Shown: positions 7,795-14,963 of the stretch, in pieces | Layout of the letters: the number at the start of each line of letters is the position of its first letter | How positions within the stretch are numbered: position 1 is the stretch's first letter | Origin: Rheinheimera sp. | Lineage (GTDB): Bacteria; Pseudomonadota; Gammaproteobacteria; Enterobacterales; Alteromonadaceae | NCBI GenBank assembly: GCA_003482455.1 | Contig: DMYW01000055.1 | Coordinates: forward strand, 1 to 31,489 | DNA: 31,489 nt | Direction: 5' to 3' | Position numbers and translations under genes: made by a program | Notes under the pieces: model-generated | Database searches by the model: none | The model's input: the letters and a program-made list of their open reading frames with translations, nothing else | What the model was told of the DNA's origin: nothing

Positions 7795-7827
7795 AAAACG
7801 TCATTTCAGCCCTGAAATGGCGTTTTT
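7795..7827 (+). terminator. intrinsic terminator after tyrR/phhR
   Basis: The arms AAAACG-t-CATTTCAG (7795-7809) and CTGAAATG-g-CGTTTT (7812-7826) pair with one internal mismatch and end in a run of five T. It separates the regulator transcript from the hppD promoter region. Confidence 0.85.
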
Positions 7828-7855
7828 GGTTTCGAAATCGGTAAAACAGCTAAAC

Positions 7856-7873
7856 TGTATTCGAAGCTTTACA
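7856..7873. promoter_or_regulatory. TyrR/PhhR box upstream of hppD
   Basis: TGTATTCGAAGCTTTACA matches TGTAAA-N6-TTTACA with two mismatches in the left half and a perfect right half, and keeps G2 and C17. The right half could double as a -35 (TTTACA), with GTTAAT at 7892-7897 as a -10 after an 18-base spacer. It lies 108 bases upstream of hppD. A 9-base direct repeat AAAACAGCT (7843-7851 and 7873-7881) flanks the box at 30-base spacing. Confidence 0.65.
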
Positions 7874-7981
7874 AAACAGCTGTAGCGGCCTGTTAATGCC
7901 GTGTGAAGCCCAAACCTTCCAATTTTTGCTAGACGCGGCAAGATAGCGCCAATCCAACCCCCTTATCTTGGAGCTATTTGC

Positions 7982-9055
7982 ATGTTTGATCCAATCAACC
8001 CACTGGGTACCGACGGTTTTGAATTCGTGGAATACACGGCTGCTGATGCAGACGGTATCGCAAAATTAAAAGATTTATTTCAATCACTTGGTTTTGCTGA
8101 AGTAGCAAAACACCGCTCCAAAGAAGCTTGGTTATTCAAACAAGGCGACATCAACTTTATCGTCAATGGTGAACCAAACTCACAAGCCGAAGCCTTTGCC
8201 CGCGAGCATGGCCCAAGCGTTTGTGCGATGGCGTTTCGTGTTAAAGATGCGGCAGAAGCCCTGAAGCACGCCGTGGTCAATGGCGCCAAAGAATATAAAA
8301 ACCAAATCGGCCCGATGGAGCTGAACATTCCTGCGGTATACGGCATTGGTTCAAGCCTGTTGTATTTTGTTGACCGCTACGGCCAAAGCTCTATTTATGA
8401 TGTCGATTTTAAGTTTTATGACAACTTCGAGCAGTTAATTGCTGAAAAATCAGTGGGTTTGGAAGTGCTGGATCACTTAACGCACAACGTCAAACGCGGC
8501 AACATGAATGTCTGGGCTGGTTTTTACGAGAAGATCGGTAACTTCCGCGAAATTCGTTATTTCGATATCGAAGGCAAACTGACAGGTTTGGTGTCACGCG
8601 CCATGACAGCGCCATGCGGCAAAATTCGTATTCCAATCAATGAATCTTCCGATGATAAATCGCAAATCGAAGAATTTATCCGTGAATACAAAGGCGAGGG
8701 CATCCAGCATATCGCACTGACCACTGAAAACATCTACGAAACTGTGCGGACACTGCGCAGCCGCGGTATGGACTTTATGCCAACGCCAGATACTTACTAC
8801 AACAAAGTAGACACCCGCGTGCCAGGCCACGGCGAAGACTTGGATGCACTGCGAGAACTTCGTGTGTTGATTGACGGCGCGCCAGAAAAAGACGGCATTT
8901 TGCTGCAGATCTTCACCAAAACTGTGATTGGTCCAGTATTCTTTGAAATCATCCAACGTAAAGGCAACGAAGGTTTCGGTGAAGGTAACTTCAAAGCCTT
9001 GTTTGAATCGATTGAAGAAGATCAAATCCGTCGCGGAGTATTAGCCGATGCGTAA
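7982..9055 (+). CDS. hppD: 4-hydroxyphenylpyruvate dioxygenase
   Basis: The enzyme converts 4-hydroxyphenylpyruvate to homogentisate, using Fe(II) and O2, with decarboxylation and side-chain migration. The 357-residue protein is a standard bacterial HPPD made of two glyoxalase-like halves. The iron ligands are H165 (VLDHLTHNV), H243 (GIQHIALTT) and E322 (FFEIIQRKG), with the usual C-terminal GFGEGNFKALFESIE. TTGGAG lies just before the ATG at good spacing. The last 8 bases overlap hmgA, which shows tight coupling with the next pathway step. Confidence 0.96.
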   Translation: MFDPINPLGTDGFEFVEYTAADADGIAKLKDLFQSLGFAEVAKHRSKEAWLFKQGDINFIVNGEPNSQAEAFAREHGPSVCAMAFRVKDAAEALKHAVVNGAKEYKNQIGPMELNIPAVYGIGSSLLYFVDRYGQSSIYDVDFKFYDNFEQLIAEKSVGLEVLDHLTHNVKRGNMNVWAGFYEKIGNFREIRYFDIEGKLTGLVSRAMTAPCGKIRIPINESSDDKSQIEEFIREYKGEGIQHIALTTENIYETVRTLRSRGMDFMPTPDTYYNKVDTRVPGHGEDLDALRELRVLIDGAPEKDGILLQIFTKTVIGPVFFEIIQRKGNEGFGEGNFKALFESIEEDQIRRGVLADA

Positions 9056-10190
9056 ATGGGCGTCTTTCCCGCTGCGAGAAGGCGATGTGTCGCGTCAAGC
9101 GCACGCCGACTTCCCAGAACAAGCAATTTATGAACGTGAAACCGGTCGTAGCGGCTTTTTTGGCCCTGCGAGCCATTTCCATCACACCCATGCGCCAACT
9201 GGCTGGAGTGATTGGCAAGGCCCGCTGCGTCCGCGGTTGTTTAACTTTAATAACATTGAGCAAGACCGCGCGCAATCGCCTTGGGCGGTGCCGCTGCTAC
9301 TGTCCAATGCGCACTGCAAAATGCGCACCTGGCGCCTTGACAGCTCAATGGACTTTTTAGTCCGAAACGCTGACGGTGACGAGCTGCTGTTTATTCATGA
9401 AGGCGCGGCTGAGCTTTATTGTGACTACGGTCACCTGACGCTGCGTGACGGCGACTACGTGGTGATCCCACGTTCAACCAGCTGGCGTTTAGAGATCAGC
9501 GCGCCGATTTTCGTGTTGTTGATTGAAGCAACCAATGATTCGTACCAGTTGCCTGAAAAAGGCTTGGTTGGTAATCACGCGATTTTTGACCCAGCCATGC
9601 TGGATACACCCAAAATCGATGAGGCGTTTAAGGCGCAATACAGCGAAAACGAGACGCAAGTGCAGGTTAAGCGCCATGGCCAAGTGTCCGTGATCACCTA
9701 TCCATACAATCCACTGGATGCGATTGGTTGGCACGGTGATTTAGCGGTAATGCGCATCAACTGGCGCGATATTCGCCCACTGATGAGCCATCGTTACCAT
9801 TTACCACCGTCTGCGCACACGACGTTTGTTGCGACGCGGTTTGTGGTCTGTACCTTTGTGCCGCGGCCGATTGAAAGTGACCCGGGCGCATTAAAAGTGC
9901 CGTTTTATCACAACAACGACGATTACGATGAAGTGCTGTTTTACCATGCGGGCGATTTTTTCAGCCGCGACAACATTGAGCGCGGCATGGTGACGTTCCA
10001 CCCAGCAGGCTTTACCCATGGACCACATCCGAAGGCGTTCCAAGCGGGTCGTGAGTACAAAAAGAAATTCACTGACGAAGTAGCGGTGATGCTGGATACC
10101 CGTGACGCGCTCGAAATGGGGCCGGCGGCACTGGCCACGGAAAACCCAGAGTATGTCAACAGCTGGAAAGTAAAACCGGTTCAAAGCTAA
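9048..10190 (+). CDS. hmgA: Homogentisate 1,2-dioxygenase (short form)
   Basis: HmgA opens the aromatic ring of homogentisate to give maleylacetoacetate, using Fe(II). The 380-residue protein is a bicupin of the homogentisate dioxygenase family, shorter than the classical forms of about 430-445 residues. The likely metal-binding part is in the second cupin: H288 and E295 (FYHNNDDYDEVLFYH) and H324/H327 (GFTHGPHP). The N-terminal half contains a cupin-like stretch (LLFIHEGAAELYCDYGHLTLRDGDYVVIP). It overlaps hppD by 8 bases and is followed by fahA and maiA, so the pathway context strongly supports the call. The spacing H-x6-E differs from the human H-x5-E, so ligand assignment is tentative. 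Confidence 0.9.
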   Translation: MRKWASFPLREGDVSRQAHADFPEQAIYERETGRSGFFGPASHFHHTHAPTGWSDWQGPLRPRLFNFNNIEQDRAQSPWAVPLLLSNAHCKMRTWRLDSSMDFLVRNADGDELLFIHEGAAELYCDYGHLTLRDGDYVVIPRSTSWRLEISAPIFVLLIEATNDSYQLPEKGLVGNHAIFDPAMLDTPKIDEAFKAQYSENETQVQVKRHGQVSVITYPYNPLDAIGWHGDLAVMRINWRDIRPLMSHRYHLPPSAHTTFVATRFVVCTFVPRPIESDPGALKVPFYHNNDDYDEVLFYHAGDFFSRDNIERGMVTFHPAGFTHGPHPKAFQAGREYKKKFTDEVAVMLDTRDALEMGPAALATENPEYVNSWKVKPVQS

Positions 10191-10215
10191 CGACGCGATT
10201 GTCGAAAGCTGTGTC

Positions 10216-10238
10216 CCAGTGCGGCCAGGTCGCACTGG
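10216..10238. repeat. intercistronic stem-loop between hmgA and fahA
   Basis: CCAGTGCG (10216-10223) and CGCACTGG (10231-10238) form a GC-rich 8-bp stem with a 7-base loop. There is no T-run, so it is more likely an mRNA stability or processing element inside the operon than a terminator. Confidence 0.5.
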
Positions 10239-10268
10239 TAACTCAATGATTTGTGCAGGAATAAACTG

Positions 10269-11285
10269 ATGAAATTAGCGACCTACAAAAATGGCAGCCG
10301 TGATGGCCAGTTGGTGGTAGTCAGCCGTGATTTAAGCAAAGCGGTGGCCGTGCCGCAGATTGCTGCCACGCTGCAATATGCGCTGGATCACTGGAGCGTA
10401 GCAGCGCCGGCGCTGGCTGAAGTGTACCGCGGTTTAAACCAAGGTTCAGTACAAGGCGAATTCGCCTTTGACCAAGCCGCCTGTGAATCGCCATTGCCAC
10501 GAGCCTATCAATGGGCCGACGGCAGCGCTTATGTCAACCACGTAGAATTAGTGCGTAAAGCGCGCAATTCAGAGATGCCACCAAGTTTTTGGACTGACCC
10601 ACTGATGTATCAAGGTGGCTCGGATGATTTTATTGGCCCACGCGATAACATCGACGTGGTCAGCGAAGACTACGGTATTGATTTTGAAGGCGAAGTTGCT
10701 GTGATCACTGGCGATGTGCCGATGGCGGTATCTGCCGAAACGGCGCGTTCACATATCCGGTTAGTGATGTTAGTTAATGACGTGTCTTTGCGTGGTTTGA
10801 TCCCAAATGAACTGGCCAAAGGCTTTGGATTCTTCCAATCCAAACCGGCATCTGCGTTCTCGCCAGTGGCAGTGACACCCGATGAGTTGGGTTCACATTG
10901 GCACGATGCCAAGTTGCATCTGCCATTGGTGTCGCATTTAAACGGCAAGTTATTTGGTAAGCCAAATGCCGGCGTTGATATGACCTTTGACTTTGGTCAG
11001 CTGGTTGCTCACGCCGCGAAAACCCGCAACTTAGGCGCAGGCGCTGTGATTGGTTCAGGTACAGTGTCGAACAAACAAGGCACTGACTATGGTACTTCCA
11101 TTGACGAAGGTGGTTTAGGCTACTCGTGTATCGCCGAAGTGCGAATGATTGAAACCATTCGCGATGGCGCGCCAAAAACGTCGTTTATGAAGTTTGGCGA
11201 TCGCATTCGCATTGAAGTGCTGGACAATGAGGGCCACAGCGTATTTGGTGCAATCGACCAACAGGTTGTAAAATACCAAGCCTAA
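10269..11285 (+). CDS. fahA: Fumarylacetoacetase (FAH family hydrolase)
   Basis: The enzyme splits fumarylacetoacetate into fumarate and acetoacetate, the last step of tyrosine breakdown. The 338-residue protein has an N-terminal FAA_hydro_N-like part and a C-terminal FAH fold. Metal-site residues are visible in YGIDFEGEVAVITGD (Glu-x-Glu) and in VMLVNDVSLR (Asp). A conserved substrate segment is AKGFGFFQSKPASAFSPVAVTP, and GTVSNKQGTDYGTS carries the late FAH loop. I chose the ATG at 10269, 9 bases after AGGA (10257-10260). The longer frame from 10251 would overlap the ribosome site. Strictly it is an FAH-superfamily member; the setting between hmgA and maiA makes fumarylacetoacetase the best assignment. 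Confidence 0.91.
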   Translation: MKLATYKNGSRDGQLVVVSRDLSKAVAVPQIAATLQYALDHWSVAAPALAEVYRGLNQGSVQGEFAFDQAACESPLPRAYQWADGSAYVNHVELVRKARNSEMPPSFWTDPLMYQGGSDDFIGPRDNIDVVSEDYGIDFEGEVAVITGDVPMAVSAETARSHIRLVMLVNDVSLRGLIPNELAKGFGFFQSKPASAFSPVAVTPDELGSHWHDAKLHLPLVSHLNGKLFGKPNAGVDMTFDFGQLVAHAAKTRNLGAGAVIGSGTVSNKQGTDYGTSIDEGGLGYSCIAEVRMIETIRDGAPKTSFMKFGDRIRIEVLDNEGHSVFGAIDQQVVKYQA

Positions 11286-11292
11286 TCTGTTG

Positions 11293-11318
11293 AAAAGCCA
11301 GCGAAAGCTGGCTTTTTT
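11293..11318 (+). terminator. intrinsic terminator after fahA
   Basis: AAAAGCCAGC (11293-11302), a GAAA tetraloop and GCTGGCTTTT (11307-11316) form a near-ideal terminator ending in six T. It lies only 15 bases before the maiA start, so maiA is expressed by read-through or from its own promoter inside fahA. Confidence 0.85.
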
Positions 11319-11333
11319 AATCAAGGAATTGTG

Positions 11334-11975
11334 ATGACAACTTTGTATACCTATTGGCGCTCGTCAGCGGCGTTTCGGGTGCGCATCGCGCTGGCAGTCA
11401 AGCAACTAGCCGTGACTCAAGTGCCGGTGCATTTGCTGAAAAACGGTGGCGAGCAAAAATCGGCCGACTATCAAGCATTAAACCCAGCCCAGCTGGTACC
11501 TTGTTTGCAAGACGGTGACCTGACGTTAAATCAATCGCTGGCGATTATTGAATATCTGGATCAGCGCCACCCCGACGTAGCATTGTTACCTAAAGATCCT
11601 GCGTTGCAAGCGCAAGTGCGCGCTTTTGCCTTGGACATCGCGTGTGATATTCACCCGCTGAATAATTTGCGCGTGTTGCAATATCTGACCGGCACACTTG
11701 GTGTGACGGAAGAGCAAAAGCTGGCGTGGATCCACCATTGGTTACACAGTGGTTTTGCCGCTTTAGAGCAGCGTTTACAGCACACTGCCGGCTGCTACTG
11801 TTTTGGTGACAGCTTGACGCTTGCCGATGTCTGTTTAGTGCCGCAGGTCTATAACGCGTTGCGGTTTAACCTACCTATGGCCAACTATCCAACCATCAGC
11901 CGCTTGTATGATGCATTAATGGCACTGCCGGCGTTTCACGCGGCGGCACCCGAGCAACAAGCAGACGCGCAATAA
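11334..11975 (+). CDS. maiA: Maleylacetoacetate isomerase (zeta-class GST)
   Basis: MaiA isomerises maleylacetoacetate to fumarylacetoacetate using glutathione. The 213-residue product is a zeta-class glutathione S-transferase. The N-terminal thioredoxin-like domain carries the family signature SSAAFRVRIAL (usually SSCSWRVRIAL or similar) and the GSH-contacting NQSLAIIEYLD. The C-terminal helical domain includes DIACDIHPLNNLRVLQYL and SLTLADVCLVPQVYNA. The ATG at 11334 is 6 bases after AAGGA (11323-11327); the in-frame GTG at 11331 is too close. Its stop is four bases from the convergent kinase gene. Confidence 0.94.
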   Translation: MTTLYTYWRSSAAFRVRIALAVKQLAVTQVPVHLLKNGGEQKSADYQALNPAQLVPCLQDGDLTLNQSLAIIEYLDQRHPDVALLPKDPALQAQVRAFALDIACDIHPLNNLRVLQYLTGTLGVTEEQKLAWIHHWLHSGFAALEQRLQHTAGCYCFGDSLTLADVCLVPQVYNALRFNLPMANYPTISRLYDALMALPAFHAAAPEQQADAQ

Positions 11976-11979
11976 TTGC

Positions 11980-12810
11980 TTAGTCGCCGGCAGCGAACAC
12001 ATCGTCTCGTGTCGCTGCCGGCAGACTGAGTTCAAAGCAGGCACCGCCTAACTGCGAAGGGATAAGGCTTAGTTCGCCGCCGGCCTGACGTACCAATTGC
12101 CGACAAATGGATAGCCCCAAACCATTCCCTGTGCTTTTCGTGGTTACAAACGGCTCGAAGATCCGTTCTTGCAGCTCTAATGCGACACCTGGCCCGCTGT
12201 CATCAATGCGCAGGTAGACGCGCTGACCGACGCATTGCCCCTGAATGTGGATTTGCCCTTTGCTAGAACCTAGCGCTTGGCAGGCGTTGAGCAGCAGATT
12301 TAGCAGCACTTGTTGCAGCTGATGGCTGACTGCATGCAGCCATAGTGGTGAATCCGGTAAATCGAGGCTTATTTGGTGCGGCTTTAACTCGTGTTTAAGC
12401 AGGCGCTGGCAGCTGGTAAGGAGCGCTCGAACCTCCACCGTTTCAGCTTCTTGATGGAGCGGTAGCGCAAAGCGTCGCAGTTCCAGTAACAGGGTCTTGA
12501 TTCGGTTTGCACCTTCCATGCTATCGGCAATCAGCTGATCACAATCATTCAGCACAAAATCTAAGTTGGCTTGTTGTTGTAACTGGGCTAATTGCTGTAG
12601 CAACTGCGGTTGATCGCCATGTGCAGCGAGCTGTTGTAAGACTTGGCAGTACTTTTTAATCAACGACATGTAATGTTCAAATGTCGCTAAATTCGTCAGC
12701 AAATAGCCTGCTGGATTATTCAACTCATGCGCCACCCCAGCGGTAAGTTGTCCCAAGGTCGTCAAGCGTTCGTTAAATATTTGTTTGGGGTCGAGCTTGT
12801 GTTCAGACAT
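11980..12810 (-). CDS. Soluble histidine kinase without a sensor domain
   Basis: This 276-residue protein is a short sensor-type kinase core. The phospho-accepting H-box is GVAHELNNPAG with H28. A Gln/Leu-rich dimerisation helix region (about 30-118) follows, then a HATPase_c domain with N-box LLNLLLNACQAL (about 169-180), G1 DDSGPGV (203-209) and G2 GNGLGLSICRQL (228-239). There is no signal peptide, membrane segment or PAS/GAF domain, so the input must come from another protein or from the redox/ligand state of the core. It is divergent from a response regulator with an EAL domain, its probable partner. It ends 4 bases from maiA. The ribosome site is weak. Confidence 0.88.
   Translation of the reverse strand: MSEHKLDPKQIFNERLTTLGQLTAGVAHELNNPAGYLLTNLATFEHYMSLIKKYCQVLQQLAAHGDQPQLLQQLAQLQQQANLDFVLNDCDQLIADSMEGANRIKTLLLELRRFALPLHQEAETVEVRALLTSCQRLLKHELKPHQISLDLPDSPLWLHAVSHQLQQVLLNLLLNACQALGSSKGQIHIQGQCVGQRVYLRIDDSGPGVALELQERIFEPFVTTKSTGNGLGLSICRQLVRQAGGELSLIPSQLGGACFELSLPAATRDDVFAAGD
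11986..12022. repeat. long GC-rich inverted repeat in the 3' end of the kinase gene
   Basis: GCCGGCAGCGAACAC (11986-12000) and GTGTCGCTGCCGGC (12009-12022) pair over 14 base pairs with one bulged A and an 8-base loop. It lies inside the last codons of the kinase and just past the maiA stop. It could block or end transcripts arriving from either side, though no T-run follows. Confidence 0.6.
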
Positions 12811-12887
12811 GGTATGGCGTGGCAGTAAGTGACCTGATGAGACGAGTATACGAATAGAGTGTGCGTTGCACCAAGATTTGTTGCTGC

Positions 12888-12959
12888 ATTAGAAAAAAAT
12901 GCTTGCAGCTGCAACGGCTTGCTGCCTATTTTTAGAAGTAGTTTGCCGTTATTTCTAAT
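12888..12959. promoter_or_regulatory. divergent promoter region with palindromes
   Basis: The 164-base gap between the kinase (-) and response regulator (+) holds a perfect 12-base palindrome TTGCAGCTGCAA (12903-12914). A wider inverted pair, ATTAGAAA (12888-12895) and TTTCTAAT (12952-12959), encloses it. This is a plausible shared operator. I cannot assign the binding protein or exact promoters. Confidence 0.35.
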
Positions 12960-12974
12960 AATCATTGAGCCTAC

Positions 12975-14963
12975 ATGTCGAAATCGATTCTTTTGGTTGA
13001 CGATGAACCCGCAATTCTCCGGGCCTTACAGCGGTTATTACAACGTAGTGGCTATCGAGTGTATTGCGCAGCAACAGGCGTGGAAGCCTTGCAAGTGCTG
13101 GCTGGCTATCAAATCTCGCTGGTGATTTCGGATTTCCGCATGCCGGGGATGAACGGGGCTGAATTGCTCAAAGCTGTACGGACTCAATATCCGACCTGTC
13201 TAGGCATTATTTTGAGCGCTTATGCCGACCGCGATGCGTTGTTGGAATGTTTGAACTCTGGAGCTGCGTGGAAATTTCTGGAAAAACCTTGGGATGACCA
13301 AGCGTTGCTGCAACAAATTGAATTGGCGTTGGTGGAAGGGGAGCGCCGTTTAGCGGATATTCAACGCACAAATCTGCTGTTGGCAAGTCCAGAAGCCTTA
13401 CTTGAGTTGTCATCAACCGGACAAGTGCGGCGTTTCAACAGTCTTGCACTAGCTGTGTTGCATTTACCGCCGACTGAACTCAAAGACCGGCCTCTCGCTG
13501 AATTATTTTCTGAGATTAATCCAATTGAACTCGCAGTCTTTTTCCACAAAAAAGACCACGAATTGACGCTCCAAACAAAAAGTGGACGTTGGGTTAGCCT
13601 CAGCCACCGCATCTCAGACTTGCATCACTATTTATTGAAAATCACCCAAGTGGAAAAAGTCTCAGCTGGCGTCTTTGAGCGTCAGCAACAGTTACTCGAC
13701 AGTACAGAGTTGCGTCAGCACGTTGAAAATTGCCTAACGTCGCATCAAGCCTGTGTAGCGATCTCTTTGATGATCCGTGATTACAACCGGCTTGCCGATA
13801 GTTTGTCAGATCAACAGCTTGATGCCTTAGTCGAACAGAGCAGTTTGTTGTTGTGGCAGCATTTGCCACCCAGAGCCGTTATCGGCAGCGTCAGTGCAGA
13901 CCACTTTGTGGTGGTGCTCCCCGAAAGTGGCCGCGAGAGTCGATTACAACAACATATTGATAGCTTGTTACAGCCGTTTTCACAGCAGCTCTTGTTATTA
14001 AAAGATCGTATTTTACTGAGCTTTTCCGTCGGTTATGCCATTGCACCAACTGACGGCGAAACGGCTCGTCAGCTGCTGCATCATGCGGAAATTGCCTGCA
14101 GGCAAAATCTGGCAAACCCCAAAGCCTTTTATCTGCGGTTTGACCGCGCCATGGTGGAACATAAACGGCAGCATTTTGAGATCAGCAATTCCTTGTATAC
14201 CGCATTGGAAGAGCAGCAATTCTATTTGTTATATCAACCGAAAGTACGTTTGCAAGATGGCTATTGCGATGAAGCGGAAGTGCTGATCCGCTGGCAGCAT
14301 CCACAAATGGGCTTAGTATCACCTGCTGTGTTTATCCCTATTGCTGAACAAGATGGGCAAATTGGCGCTATTGGCAGTTGGGTGTTGCAAGCCTGTTTGC
14401 AGCAAGCCAAGCAATGGCAAGCTCAAGGTGTGCCAATCCGGCGTCTGGCGGTCAACTTGTCCGGTCGTCAGCTGCAAGATCTGCAATTTAGTCATCGACT
14501 TGGCCAAATGTTGGCATTAAATCAGCAGAGCGCGTCAATTTTAGAGCTGGAAGTTACCGAAACGTTTTTGATGGAAGACATCAATCGCAGTGCATTGTTG
14601 TTAGAACATCTGCAAGAATTGGGTTGCCATCTGGCGATGGACGATTTTGGTACAGGTTACTCGTCTTTGGCCTATCTAGCGAAATTGCCGGTTCAAGTGC
14701 TGAAGCTCGATCGCAGTTTGGTATTGGACTTAGAAGATTCGCCGCAGTCGGCGTCGATGGTGCGCCATATGATCCGCATGGCGCATGAATTGGATATGGA
14801 AGTCGTCGCCGAAGGTATTGAATCACCCGGGCAAATTGAAATTTTGCGCGATTTACGATGTGATATGGTGCAAGGTTATGTCTACAGCCAACCTGTCACC
14901 GCAGAAGCGTTTGCTGAGATTGTTCGGCAGCAACCCTATCGCAAAACACGAGGAACATCATGA
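12975..14963 (+). CDS. Response regulator with PAS, degenerate GGDEF and EAL domains
   Basis: This 662-residue protein probably hydrolyses cyclic di-GMP under phosphorylation control. The receiver domain (1-120) has the acidic pair D9/D10, phospho-acceptor D53 (ISDFRMPG) and K104. A PAS-like linker (about 135-225) follows. The GGDEF domain (about 240-390) is degenerate: the signature site reads SADHF (307-311), so it cannot be a diguanylate cyclase. The EAL domain (about 400-650) is intact in its catalytic motifs: EVL (435-437) in EAEVLIRW, NLS (494-496), ETF (529-531), DDFGTGYSS (556-564), KLDRSL (577-582), AEGIES (612-617) and QGY (633-635). It overlaps the HDOD gene by ATGA and is divergent from a histidine kinase, its likely phosphodonor. 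Confidence 0.9.
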   Translation: MSKSILLVDDEPAILRALQRLLQRSGYRVYCAATGVEALQVLAGYQISLVISDFRMPGMNGAELLKAVRTQYPTCLGIILSAYADRDALLECLNSGAAWKFLEKPWDDQALLQQIELALVEGERRLADIQRTNLLLASPEALLELSSTGQVRRFNSLALAVLHLPPTELKDRPLAELFSEINPIELAVFFHKKDHELTLQTKSGRWVSLSHRISDLHHYLLKITQVEKVSAGVFERQQQLLDSTELRQHVENCLTSHQACVAISLMIRDYNRLADSLSDQQLDALVEQSSLLLWQHLPPRAVIGSVSADHFVVVLPESGRESRLQQHIDSLLQPFSQQLLLLKDRILLSFSVGYAIAPTDGETARQLLHHAEIACRQNLANPKAFYLRFDRAMVEHKRQHFEISNSLYTALEEQQFYLLYQPKVRLQDGYCDEAEVLIRWQHPQMGLVSPAVFIPIAEQDGQIGAIGSWVLQACLQQAKQWQAQGVPIRRLAVNLSGRQLQDLQFSHRLGQMLALNQQSASILELEVTETFLMEDINRSALLLEHLQELGCHLAMDDFGTGYSSLAYLAKLPVQVLKLDRSLVLDLEDSPQSASMVRHMIRMAHELDMEVVAEGIESPGQIEILRDLRCDMVQGYVYSQPVTAEAFAEIVRQQPYRKTRGTS

